The notes under the pieces were generated by a model. The model saw only the letters and a list, made by a program, of their open reading frames with translations, made no database searches and was not told the DNA's origin. Below, piece after piece: positions 17,187 through 25,557 of a stretch of 64,000 nt of DNA (the stretch's first letter is position 1; each line of letters opens with the position of its first letter). This DNA is from JAKANT01 sp035502095. Lineage in GTDB: Bacteria; Pseudomonadota; Gammaproteobacteria; Burkholderiales; Burkholderiaceae_F. The stretch lies in assembly GCA_035502095.1 (NCBI GenBank), contig DATJUX010000049.1, positions 77,716 to 141,715 of the forward strand. Reading direction: 5' to 3'. The position numbers and the translations under genes are program-made.

Positions 17187-18098
17187 ATGACTGTCGACTG
17201 GATCTGGATTCCGATCACCGTCAGCGCGGCCGCCGCTCAGACGCTGCGCAACGCCGCCCAACGCCGGCTGACGACCGAACTGGGCACGCTCGGCGCCACC
17301 CTGGTCCGCTTCCTCTACGGGCTGCCCTTCGCCGCGGCATGGCTTGCGATCGTGCGCGCCTGGACCGGCGCCGCGCTGCCGCATTGGACCGCGATGTTCG
17401 GCGTGTGGGTGGTGCTCGGCGCCGTGAGCCAGATCGTCGCCACGGCGTTCCTGCTGCGGGCGATGCAGGAGCGCAGCTTCGCGCTGGGCGTCGCGTATTC
17501 CAAAACCGAGATCATCCAGGTCGCGGTCTTCGGGCTCGTTTTCCTCGGTGACAGGCTCGCGACACCCACGGTCGTCGCGGTCCTGCTGGGCACGCTCGGC
17601 GTGCTGCTGCTGTCGCCGGCTGATCCCGCTCGGCCCTTGCGCGCTCTCGTCGCCGGCTGGTCGACACGGCCGGCATTGTTCGGGCTGGCTTCCGGTGCCG
17701 GCTTCGCGCTCGCTTCGGTAGCGTTTCGCGGCGCTGCACTTCAGTTGTCGGCAGCGCCGTTCGCGCTGGCCGCCGCGACGACTCTGGTAACCGCGCTCGC
17801 GCTCCAGACGGTGCTTCTGGGCGGCTACCTGCTGGTACGCGCCCGCCGCGTCGTGCGCGCGGTCCTCACGCTTTGGCGGCCATCGCTCTTCGCCGGCCTC
17901 ATGGGCGCCGCCGCTTCCGCAGGGTGGTTCACCGCGTTCGCTCTAGAACCGGCGGCGCACGTGCGCACGCTGGGCCTCAGCGAGCTGGTGTTCACCTATG
18001 TCCTGTCGCGCCGGTGGTTTCGCGAACACTTCACGCGGCTGGAGCGCCTCGGCATGGCGCTGCTGGTGGCCGGGCTGGTGCTGGTTACGCTGGGGTAA
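17187..18098 (+). CDS. EamA/DMT superfamily transporter
   Basis: A 303-residue inner-membrane protein with about ten hydrophobic segments in two repeated halves, as in drug/metabolite exporters of the EamA family. The first half contains ERSFALGVAYSKTEIIQVAVFGLVFLGD, typical of the end of an EamA domain. ATG 17187 places the first membrane segment at the start. Divergent from the GST gene. Substrate cannot be inferred. Confidence 0.85.
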   Translation: MTVDWIWIPITVSAAAAQTLRNAAQRRLTTELGTLGATLVRFLYGLPFAAAWLAIVRAWTGAALPHWTAMFGVWVVLGAVSQIVATAFLLRAMQERSFALGVAYSKTEIIQVAVFGLVFLGDRLATPTVVAVLLGTLGVLLLSPADPARPLRALVAGWSTRPALFGLASGAGFALASVAFRGAALQLSAAPFALAAATTLVTALALQTVLLGGYLLVRARRVVRAVLTLWRPSLFAGLMGAAASAGWFTAFALEPAAHVRTLGLSELVFTYVLSRRWFREHFTRLERLGMALLVAGLVLVTLG

Positions 18099-18414
18099 GG
18101 GGTCGCGGCGCGCGCAACCCCGGCGCGTCACGGCCGCGCCGGCGAATCCCCCTGCCTGGTAACCGAGCGCGGCCACGAACGCCACGTCGGCCCGGGCGCC
18201 GCCTGCGCGATCGCGACCGATGCGTTGCGCTCTCTGCGACGCCGCATCGTGTGCGCGCGTGTTCTCAGACCGATTTCTCGCGCACGCCTGACCCGTTGCA
18301 ATTGAAATCGCGCCCGGACTGAGTGGAAACATCGAAGCAACCGGCAACCCCAAAGATGCCGCGCCATCGACAGACCGCATTCCGGCACGCAAAGAGACAG
18401 AGAGGCCTTCGCCC
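18099..18414. other. 316-bp intergenic region upstream of the efflux operon
   Basis: No gene is supported here. It contains a small inverted repeat, CGATGCG at 18218-18224 and CGCATCG at 18243-18249, which could be an operator. The AT-richer stretch around 18295-18315 (GTTGCAATTGAAATCG) is the most promoter-like part, but I see no convincing -35/-10 pair. Confidence 0.4.
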
Positions 18415-19848
18415 ATGCGCATCGACCCGACAACTTCAGTTCGCCTGTTCGCCCTCACGATGTCGCTCGCGCTCGCCGCCTGCGCCGTGATGCCCGACCG
18501 CGAGAAGGCACCCGCGCCGAAGCCGATGCAGGACTATTCGACCGGACGGATGTTCGCCGGTGCCGATCGTGTTTGGCCCACCGACACGTGGTGGACCACC
18601 TACGGCGACGCGCAGCTCGACGCGCTCATCGCCGAAGCGCTGGCCGGCTCGCCGACGATCGCGGTGGCGCAAGCGCGGCTGCGCAAGGCCGAATCGTTCG
18701 TGGTCGTGGCACGCGCCGCGAACCAGCCGCAGGTCAGCGCGAATGCGTCGATCACGGAAAACAAGCTGAGCAACAACTACCTCACCCCGCGCATCGCCAC
18801 GCCGCAGGGGTGGAACGACTACGGGCGCGTGACGCTCGATCTGAGCTGGGATCTCGATCTGTGGGGCAGGAATCGTGCGGCGCTGGCTGCCGCGACCTCG
18901 CAGGCGGAAGCCGCGCGCGCGGACGTCGCGCAAGCCCGCCTCGTGCTGGCGACCGCCATCGGTGCCGCGTACGCGGAACTCGCGCGCCTGCACGCGGCGC
19001 GCGAGACGGCAGAGGAGGCGCTGGCGGTGCGCGTCAAGACCGCCGATCTTTTCCGGCGTCGCTACCAGCACGGGCTCGAGACGCTGGGCGGGGTGCGGCA
19101 GGTCGACGCGCGCCGCGCGTCGGCCGAAGCGGAAGTGCTCTCGCTCGAAGAGCAGATCGGCCTGCAACGCAATCGCATCGCCGCGCTGCTCGGCGCGGGA
19201 CCGGATCGCGGTCTCGCGATCGCGCGTCCGGCCGTCAACCTCGCGCAGCCCATCGGCCTGCCGGCACAACTGTCGGCCGACCTGCTCGGGCGCCGGCCCG
19301 ACGTCGTCGCGGCGCGCCTGCGCGCCGAAGCGGCGGCCAAGGGGATCGAGCAGGCGCAGGCCGCCTTCTATCCGAACGTCAACCTGCTCGCCTACGTCGG
19401 ACTGCAATCGCTCAACCTGAACATGCTGACGCACGGCGGCTCGGAGATCGGCAGCGTCGGACCCGCGATCTCGCTGCCGATCTTCGATGGCGGCAGGTTG
19501 CGCGGCCAGCTGCGCGGCGCCGACGCCGACTACGCGCAAGCCGTTGCCGACTACGACCACACCGTCGTGCAGGCGCTGCAGGAGGTCGCCGATGCCGCGA
19601 CGAGCCAGCGCGCGCTCGGGGGCGAGCTCGCCCGGACCGACGAGGCCGTCGAGGCCGCGCGCGAATCCTGGCGGATCCAGAACAACCGCTACGAAGGCGG
19701 TCTGTCGACGTACCTGGACGTCCTGTCCGCCGAAGACACGTTGCTCGGCAACCTGCGCGCCCAGTCCGACCTGCAGTCCCGTTCTTTCACGCTCGACGTG
19801 GCGCTGGTGCGCGCACTAGGCGGCGGCTATCTCTCGAACCCGAACTGA
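18415..19848 (+). CDS. NodT/OprM-family outer-membrane efflux lipoprotein
   Basis: A 477-residue outer-membrane factor of RND/MFS tripartite pumps. The signal ends in a lipobox LAAC (Cys23). Two OEP repeats follow; WWTTYGDAQLDALIAEAL near residue 60 and the DLSWDLDLWGRNRAAL segment near residue 140 are signatures of the NodT family, and NRYEGGLSTYLDVLSAEDTLL near residue 420 is the second repeat. It forms the trimeric channel of the pump made with the next two genes, from which it is separated by only 26 bases. Confidence 0.95.
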   Translation: MRIDPTTSVRLFALTMSLALAACAVMPDREKAPAPKPMQDYSTGRMFAGADRVWPTDTWWTTYGDAQLDALIAEALAGSPTIAVAQARLRKAESFVVVARAANQPQVSANASITENKLSNNYLTPRIATPQGWNDYGRVTLDLSWDLDLWGRNRAALAAATSQAEAARADVAQARLVLATAIGAAYAELARLHAARETAEEALAVRVKTADLFRRRYQHGLETLGGVRQVDARRASAEAEVLSLEEQIGLQRNRIAALLGAGPDRGLAIARPAVNLAQPIGLPAQLSADLLGRRPDVVAARLRAEAAAKGIEQAQAAFYPNVNLLAYVGLQSLNLNMLTHGGSEIGSVGPAISLPIFDGGRLRGQLRGADADYAQAVADYDHTVVQALQEVADAATSQRALGGELARTDEAVEAARESWRIQNNRYEGGLSTYLDVLSAEDTLLGNLRAQSDLQSRSFTLDVALVRALGGGYLSNPN

Positions 19849-19874
19849 TCGCAATCTGCCTCGAAGGAATCGTC

Positions 19875-21041
19875 ATGTCCAAGATGGAACCCGAAGTGAT
19901 CGAAGAGGCGGCGCGGATCGAAGCCGCCGCGCAGGCGGACCTGCACAACCAGGGCAAGCGCAAGAAGCTCTTCGTTGCGCTCGGCACCACCGTGCTTTCG
20001 GCCGCGCTCGGCTACGGTGTGTATTCGTTCGTGTACGCGTCACGCTACGTCTCGACCGACAACGCGTACACCGCCGCGGAGACGGCACAGGTGACGCCTG
20101 CCATCAGCGGCATCGTGCGCGAAGTCCTGGTCGCCGACACCAGCGCGGTCAAGCAGGGCCAGGTGCTGGTCCGGCTCGACGATGTCGACGCGAAACTGGC
20201 CGTGGCGCAGGCCGACGCCGAGCTCGGCCGGTCGATCCGCCGCGTGCGTGGTTACGTCGCCAACGACGAAAGCCTCGCGGCACAGATCCGCGCGCGTGCC
20301 TCCGAGCGGAACCGCGCGGCGGCGCAAGTGGCCTCGGCGCAGGCCGATCTCGAACGCGCGCAGGTCGACCTGGCGCGCCGCAAGGCGCTGGCCGACTCCG
20401 GCTCTGTCTCCGGCGACGAATTGACGCGGGCGGAAAACGCGTTCGAAACCGCGCAGGCGAACCTTGCGGCGACGCAGGCCTCGGCGGCGCAGTCGGACGC
20501 CAACTACACGTCCGCGCTCGGCTCGCGGGAAGCCAATGCGGTGTTGATCGCCGATGCGACCGAGGAGACCAACCCGGAGGTGACGCTGGCGCGCGCGCGG
20601 CTCGACCAGGCGCGCGTGAACCTGGAGCGCACCGTGATTCGTGCGCCGGTCGACGGCGTGGTTGCCAAGCGCACCGTGCAGGTCGGCCAGCAGGTTCAGG
20701 CCGGCGCTGCGCTGCTCTCGGTGGTGCCCATCGGGACCGTGCACGTCGATGCGAACTTCAAGGAGGTGCAGCTCCAGAACGTGAAGGTCGGCCAGCCGGT
20801 CGAGGTTCATTCGGACCTCTACGGCAAATCGGTCGAGTACCACGGCGTGGTGACGGGCCTGGCCGGCGGCACCGGCTCGACGTTCGCGACCATCCCGGCG
20901 CAGAACGCGACGGGCAACTGGATCAAGGTCGTGCAGCGCGTGCCCGTGCGCATCGAACTCGACGCGAGCGAACTCGCGGCGCGCCCGCTGCAGGTCGGCC
21001 TGTCGATGAGCGCCAGGATCGACACGAGGACGGTTCGTTAG
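19875..21041 (+). CDS. emrA: HlyD/EmrA-family membrane fusion (periplasmic adaptor) protein
   Basis: A 388-residue adaptor with one N-terminal transmembrane helix (residues about 30-50), then the VSTDNAYTAAETAQVTPAISG lipoyl half-motif, a long coiled-coil hairpin (residues about 95-230) and the second lipoyl half TVIRAPVDGVVAKRTVQVGQ. This layout is that of EmrA-type adaptors that pair with DHA2 transporters. ATG 19875 is supported by a GAAGGA-like site upstream. It links the inner-membrane MFS pump to the NodT channel. The stop codon lies in the loop of a hairpin (21027-21050). Confidence 0.93.
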   Translation: MSKMEPEVIEEAARIEAAAQADLHNQGKRKKLFVALGTTVLSAALGYGVYSFVYASRYVSTDNAYTAAETAQVTPAISGIVREVLVADTSAVKQGQVLVRLDDVDAKLAVAQADAELGRSIRRVRGYVANDESLAAQIRARASERNRAAAQVASAQADLERAQVDLARRKALADSGSVSGDELTRAENAFETAQANLAATQASAAQSDANYTSALGSREANAVLIADATEETNPEVTLARARLDQARVNLERTVIRAPVDGVVAKRTVQVGQQVQAGAALLSVVPIGTVHVDANFKEVQLQNVKVGQPVEVHSDLYGKSVEYHGVVTGLAGGTGSTFATIPAQNATGNWIKVVQRVPVRIELDASELAARPLQVGLSMSARIDTRTVR

Positions 21042-21050
21042 AACCGTCCT
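21027..21050 (+). terminator. Perfect 10-bp hairpin overlapping the adaptor gene stop codon
   Basis: AGGACGGTTC at 21027-21036 and GAACCGTCCT at 21041-21050 pair perfectly around the loop GTTA; the TAG stop (21039-21041) is partly in the loop. No T-tract follows, so it may be an attenuating or mRNA-processing hairpin rather than a full terminator, tuning pump expression relative to adaptor. Confidence 0.5.
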
Positions 21051-21058
21051 CCGATACC

Positions 21059-21085
21059 GCCCCTCTCCCCTGGCGGGAGAGGGGC
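21059..21085. repeat. GC hairpin repeat (GCCCCTCTCCC/GGGAGAGGGGC)
   Basis: A perfect 11-bp stem with a 5-base loop, in the gap between the adaptor and MFS genes and immediately after another hairpin. Member of the dispersed G/C hairpin family. Confidence 0.6.
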
Positions 21086-21162
21086 GGCGGTGAGGGGGCT
21101 GCGCGTTCAAACACCCTTCAATTGAACAGCGCTCAGCAGGCTTAGGAATTCAGGAGACTCGT

Positions 21163-22707
21163 ATGTCCGGCACCGTTCACAACAGCACCCACGAAGCCCC
21201 GCTCAAGGGCGCCATGCTCTGGGTCGCGGCGATCGTGCTCGCACTCGCGAACTTCATGGCGGTGCTCGACATGACGATCGCCAACGTCTCGGTGCCGAAC
21301 ATCGCCGGCGGCCTGGGCATCAGCAGCAGCCAGGGAACCTGGGTCATCACGTCGTATTCCGTGGCCGAAGCGATCGTGGTTCCGCTCACCGGCTGGTTGG
21401 CAGGGCGCTTCGGCGCGGTGCGTGTGTTCGCGTACGCGATGGCGCTGTTCGGCGCCTTCTCCGCGTTGTGCGGGCTTTCCAACTCGCTCGCCATGCTGGT
21501 GCTCGGCCGCGTGCTGCAAGGCCTCTCCGGCGGCGTCCTGATGCCGCTCTCGCAGACGCTGCTGCTGCGCATCTTTCCCAAGGACAAGGCGCCGGCCGCG
21601 ACCGCCATCTGGGCCATGACGACCCTCACCGCGCCGATCCTGGGACCGATCCTCGGCGGCTGGTTGTGCGACTCGCTCGCGTGGCCGGCCATCTTCTTCA
21701 TCAACGTGCCGCTCGCGCTCGTCTGCGCGCCGGTGGCGTGGCGCATGCTGAAGCGCTACGAGGAAGCCCTGGTCCGCGCGCCCATCGACAAGGTCGGCCT
21801 GGTGCTGCTGGTCATCTTCGTCAGCGCGCTGCAACTGATGCTGGACCTCGGCAAGGAGCGCGACTGGTTCGAGTCGACCGGGATCTGCATGCTTGCGATC
21901 GTCGCCATCGTCGGCTTCGCGGCATTCCTGATCTGGGAGTTCACCGAGCGCAATCCGATCGTCAACCTGCGCGTGTTCCGCCATCGCGGCTTCGCCGCCG
22001 GCGTCGTGACGCTGAGCCTCGGCTTCGGTGCGATGTTCGGCGCCAACGTGCTCACGCCGCTTTGGCTGCAGAGCTACATGGGCTACACGGCGACGTGGGC
22101 CGGCCTCACGACCGCATGGAGCGGCGTGCTTGCGGTACTGGGCGCGCCGCTCGCCGGCAAGCTGATCCCGAAGCTCGATCCGCGCCGGCTGGTCTTCGCC
22201 GGCCTGCTGTGGCTCGCGCTGGTGATGCTGTGGCGGACGGTGGCGACCACCGACGTGACCTACTGGCAGGTCGCGCGGCCCCTGATCGTCATGGGACTCG
22301 GACTGCCGTTCTTCTTCGTGCCGTTGACGGCGCTGGCGCTCGGCAGCGTCGAGGAGCAGGAGACCGCATCGGCCGCCGGCCTGATGAACTTCCTGCGCAC
22401 GCTCTCCGGCGCCGTCGCCACGTCGGTCGTGACGACGATGTGGGAGGACCAGACCAACGTGAAACACGCCGAGCTGGTCGGCCTGATCGACGCCGCCGGC
22501 GACACGGCGCGCAGCCTGGCGAACTCAGGCATGAGCGCCGACACGGTGCGCGAGATGCTCGACCGGATGACCCAGGGCCAGAGCGTGATGCTCGCCACCG
22601 ACGAGATCATGGGCATCGTCGCGGTTGCGTTCTCGATCGCGGGCTTCTTCATCTGGCTCGCGCCGCGGCCGACGCGCAGCGTCGACCTGAGTCAGGCCGG
22701 GCACTAG
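21163..22707 (+). CDS. emrB: DHA2-family MFS multidrug efflux transporter (EmrB/QacA)
   Basis: A 514-residue, 14-TM major facilitator. The first helix carries ANFMAVLDMTIANVSVPNIAG, containing the LDxTIVNVALP-like motif D1 of the DHA2 family, and GWLAGRFGAVRVF is the loop 2-3 motif A. Motif C (GPILGGWLCDSLAWPAIFFIN) marks it as an exporter. It is the energised inner-membrane component of the pump with the upstream adaptor and NodT channel. A CAGGAGA ribosome site precedes ATG 21163. Confidence 0.95.
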   Translation: MSGTVHNSTHEAPLKGAMLWVAAIVLALANFMAVLDMTIANVSVPNIAGGLGISSSQGTWVITSYSVAEAIVVPLTGWLAGRFGAVRVFAYAMALFGAFSALCGLSNSLAMLVLGRVLQGLSGGVLMPLSQTLLLRIFPKDKAPAATAIWAMTTLTAPILGPILGGWLCDSLAWPAIFFINVPLALVCAPVAWRMLKRYEEALVRAPIDKVGLVLLVIFVSALQLMLDLGKERDWFESTGICMLAIVAIVGFAAFLIWEFTERNPIVNLRVFRHRGFAAGVVTLSLGFGAMFGANVLTPLWLQSYMGYTATWAGLTTAWSGVLAVLGAPLAGKLIPKLDPRRLVFAGLLWLALVMLWRTVATTDVTYWQVARPLIVMGLGLPFFFVPLTALALGSVEEQETASAAGLMNFLRTLSGAVATSVVTTMWEDQTNVKHAELVGLIDAAGDTARSLANSGMSADTVREMLDRMTQGQSVMLATDEIMGIVAVAFSIAGFFIWLAPRPTRSVDLSQAGH

Positions 22708-22730
22708 CGCAGTGTTGCGTTCCGCTTCAT

Positions 22731-22756
22731 TCCCTCCCCCGCTCGCGGGGGAGGGA
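22731..22756. repeat. GC hairpin repeat, perfect 12-bp stem
   Basis: TCCCTCCCCCGC and its exact inverse flank a TC loop just after the DHA2 gene. Same family as 15850-15873; here it may end the efflux operon transcript. Confidence 0.65.
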
Positions 22757-22806
22757 GTCCTCCTGACGCACGCAATAATCGCCGCTTCCCAAAGGAGGAG
22801 GCATCG

Positions 22807-23568
22807 ATGCCGTTGTCCTTGCCCGGCGCACCGACGGGGGTCATCGCCGCGCTGGAATCGCTGACCGAGGCGCTGCAGAAGCACGGCGGCAGCGACTTCG
22901 CCGGGCTGGTGCTCTACGGCGGCCTGGCGCGCGGACGCTTCCGCGCGGGCCGCAGCGACGTCAACGTCGTGGTGCTGCTGCACCGGGCTGGCATCGACGT
23001 CCTCCATCGAATCGGTCCGGCGCTGCGCAACGCGCGGCGCGCCGCGGCGGTCGAGGCGATGGTCATCACGCCCGCGGAAGTGCCGGCGTCGGCGTTCGAG
23101 TTCGCCACCACGTTTCTCGACATCAAGCGTCACCACATCGTGCTGACAGGTGAGGATCCGTTCGCCGCGCTGGAGGTTCCGCGCGTGATCGTCCAGCTGC
23201 GCATCGCACAACGCCTGCGCGACCTGCTGCTGCGCCTGCGCCGCGACTACGCCGTCGCCTGGGACGATCGACAAGCCCTGAAGGAGACCCTGCTCGACAT
23301 CGCGCGCCCGCTCGCGATCGAACTGCTCGCGTTGCTCTACGACGGCGGTCATGCGGTCCCGCACGACGATCGCACGGACGAGGTCTTCGCCGCCGCGACG
23401 CAAGCCTTCGCACTCGATGGTCCGGCTCTGGCCGCGCTCGCCGCGTTGCGCGCGGGCGCAGCGAGGGACGCGGGCATGCTCGACGTCACGGTGTTGTACG
23501 GGCAGGTTCTCGGGCAGCTGGAGGCACTGGCAGATCGTGCGGACGCGCTCGCGGGGGCGACGAATTGA
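22807..23568 (+). CDS. Nucleotidyltransferase-fold (MNT-like) protein with altered metal motif
   Basis: A 253-residue protein whose residues about 38-58 (LYGGLARGRFRAGRSDVN) resemble the G[GS]-x9-Dx[DE] motif of minimal nucleotidyltransferases, but the second acidic residue is asparagine (DVN). The rest is helical, with many Leu/Arg, comparable to the substrate-binding helices of KNTase-like proteins. It may therefore be an inactive or non-canonical member. A very strong ribosome site (AAAGGAGG at 22791) precedes ATG 22807. No partner toxin or antitoxin gene is adjacent. Confidence 0.6.
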   Translation: MPLSLPGAPTGVIAALESLTEALQKHGGSDFAGLVLYGGLARGRFRAGRSDVNVVVLLHRAGIDVLHRIGPALRNARRAAAVEAMVITPAEVPASAFEFATTFLDIKRHHIVLTGEDPFAALEVPRVIVQLRIAQRLRDLLLRLRRDYAVAWDDRQALKETLLDIARPLAIELLALLYDGGHAVPHDDRTDEVFAAATQAFALDGPALAALAALRAGAARDAGMLDVTVLYGQVLGQLEALADRADALAGATN

Positions 23569-24329
23569 ACTTCGCGCGGTTTCGCTCCGCCGCCGGTGTT
23601 TCCGGCCCCGGCGAAGTGACCGCTTCGATCTTCGAACCATGATTGAAGCGGTTTGTCCCGCGTGCGTGCCGATTCCTCGGCGAGGGCGGGCGGTAGCGCC
23701 TATCGGCGGGTTCGACCCATAGGCGAATCTCGACCCCGGCACTTGCGCGTCCGCTTTGCGCAATCAGCAGACGGGCAGGTGCGGTCGATCCGAGGGCGTT
23801 GGCGGGACAACCGCGCGACCTCAACACACGGTCAACGCCGACGCTCGTGACCACCGTTGTCAGACGGGAGCGGAAATTCCTCGAGGCAGGCGGCGTGTCG
23901 GCGCCGCGATGGAGTCCATCATGGAAAGCACTAGCAGCCGGCAGTTCCGGGCGCCTTGGGAACAAAGTGCGGGCTCCGGCGAGGAATTGCCGAAAGAATC
24001 GTGAAATCAGCGGAGACGGGCCGGAAACATGCGTTAGCGAGCCGGCCCGTTCTCCTTCCAGTGGGCGCGCGTCAGTTCTCGAGCCGCTCAGGGTCGCCGC
24101 TGATTAGAAGCTGCGTCGGTCGAGGAGATCGCATGCAAGGGAGGCAAAGGCAAAACATTCGGTCGCGGCGATGCGTGATCACGGCAGCGTGGCGCCGATT
24201 CGCCTGGAAAAATCGAGGAGCCAACTCGTCCAGCAGCCTGGATACTACAAAGTTGGTGGTGTTGGTCATCACGCAAGATCCTCACGCGTCGACCGGCGCG
24301 AGCCGATGCCACTCGCACCCGCCACCTCG
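23569..24329. other. 761-bp region without a supported gene
   Basis: This gap lies between convergent genes and is less GC-rich than its surroundings, with in-frame stops and no family-like translation. It contains a hairpin (24016-24050) and a TTCGA-containing segment at 23706-23718 that looks like a tRNA T-loop but lacks a paired stem. It could be a decayed gene, a mobile-element scar or a non-coding RNA locus; nothing further is supported. Confidence 0.5.
24016..24050. terminator. Hairpin ACGGGCCGG/CCGGCCCGT in a convergent gap
   Basis: A perfect 9-bp GC stem with a 17-base loop, between convergent genes. On the plus strand it is followed by TCTCCTTCC, a weak pyrimidine tract. Possible terminator for either side. 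Confidence 0.4.
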
Positions 24330-25490
24330 CTACTGCGCTTCGCAGGAGATGTTGACGTAGCGGCCGCCGTTGATGCGCAGCCGCCTGGCGTCGTCGTAGG
24401 TGATCTCGGTCGGCGGCAGGAATCCCAGCGTTTTGGTGGCGGCTTGATAGTCGCCCCAGTCGATCCTGCCGAATCGCAGCAGGCCGCGGATCGTTGCGGC
24501 GTCGTAGCTCATCCGCACGACGTCCCCGCCATGACGAAAGTAGATCGTCGACCGGTCCGGGCATACGAACCGGTTCAGGTCCTCGGGCGGCGGCATCCGC
24601 GCGGAGTAAACGAGCACCGCGATTCCCGCGACGGCGGCCGCACCGCCGGCCCATGGCAGCGCGCGCCGCAGCGGCGCCAGCCATCGGCGCGAATCCCCGA
24701 ACGGAGCGGGTGTCGGCAATGGCGCAGCCGCGGGTCCCGCATCGATGGCGGCAACCGGCAGCGGCAGCGGGTCGACGCGTACCGTCGCCCGCCGTGGCGG
24801 CGTGACCAGCAACCGCCTGGTTTCGATGATGCGACTCTCCGCCAGCACGAACACGGCAGCGAGGACGGGAACCAGGTAGACGAGCAATGGCGCCTGCTGC
24901 GCGACGCCTTCGGCGATCAACGGGTCGCCCACCGCGATGTCGCCGGCGAGCCATCCGAGCAGCGCACTGCCGGCGCGGACCAGAACCGGGTAACGCGCCA
25001 GGAGCGCGGTGACGAACAGGCTGCCGAACATCAGCAGCGGCACGCTCAAGAGCAGGCCGAAGAAAAGGACGAGCAGGCCGCCCTGGGAAACGGCGGCCAG
25101 CGCGACCACGTTATCCAGGCTCATCGCGATGTTGGCGACGGCGATCGTGCCGGCCGCCGACCACAGGTCCGCCGAGTGTTGCTCGCCTAACGTGGCGTCC
25201 CGGCCGTCGAGCGGCGGCGCATCGACCAGGAGCTTGATCGCGATCCAGACCAACACCACCGCTCCCACCAGCCGCAGCAGCGGAAGAGCCATCAGGACGC
25301 TGGCGAGCGCGGTGAGCACGATGCGGGCGGCGACGGCTGCGCCGATTCCGATCGACATGGCGCGCCGCATCTGCGGCGGCGGCAGATGGCGGCAGGCGAG
25401 CGCGATCACGACCGCGTTGTCGCCGCTCAGCAGCAGGTCGATCGTGAAGACCTGCAGCGTCAGGCCGAAACCGTGCAAGAAGGTATCCAT
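24330..25490 (-). CDS. TerC-family membrane protein with C-terminal periplasmic-type domain
   Basis: A 386-residue protein. Residues 1-about 225 are a TerC/YjbE domain: FTIDLLLSGDNAVVIALA near residue 15 and AVANIAMSLDNVVALAAVS near residue 115 carry the conserved DN pairs in membrane helices. This family is linked to metal export, especially Mn, and tellurite resistance. After a proline-rich linker and another membrane segment (about residues 275-295) comes a soluble domain (305-386) with Cys310 and Cys383, probably disulphide-bonded outside the cytoplasm. Its N- and C-terminal cysteines resemble lysozyme-inhibitor-like small domains, but I cannot assign it. It is last in a leftward group with hflC, hflK and uppP. 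Confidence 0.85.
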   Translation of the reverse strand: MDTFLHGFGLTLQVFTIDLLLSGDNAVVIALACRHLPPPQMRRAMSIGIGAAVAARIVLTALASVLMALPLLRLVGAVVLVWIAIKLLVDAPPLDGRDATLGEQHSADLWSAAGTIAVANIAMSLDNVVALAAVSQGGLLVLFFGLLLSVPLLMFGSLFVTALLARYPVLVRAGSALLGWLAGDIAVGDPLIAEGVAQQAPLLVYLVPVLAAVFVLAESRIIETRRLLVTPPRRATVRVDPLPLPVAAIDAGPAAAPLPTPAPFGDSRRWLAPLRRALPWAGGAAAVAGIAVLVYSARMPPPEDLNRFVCPDRSTIYFRHGGDVVRMSYDAATIRGLLRFGRIDWGDYQAATKTLGFLPPTEITYDDARRLRINGGRYVNISCEAQ

Positions 25491-25557
25491 TCGCAATGCC
25501 GCGTTCGCGCGCGCCGGCAGCGGGTGCGCCAATGCATTCCGGTCGCGCGTTGCCGGT

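Noticed and set aside
23706..23718. A tRNA T-loop-like GGGTTCGACCC
   Set aside because: The flanking bases do not pair as a T-stem and there is no matching D-arm, anticodon arm or acceptor stem.
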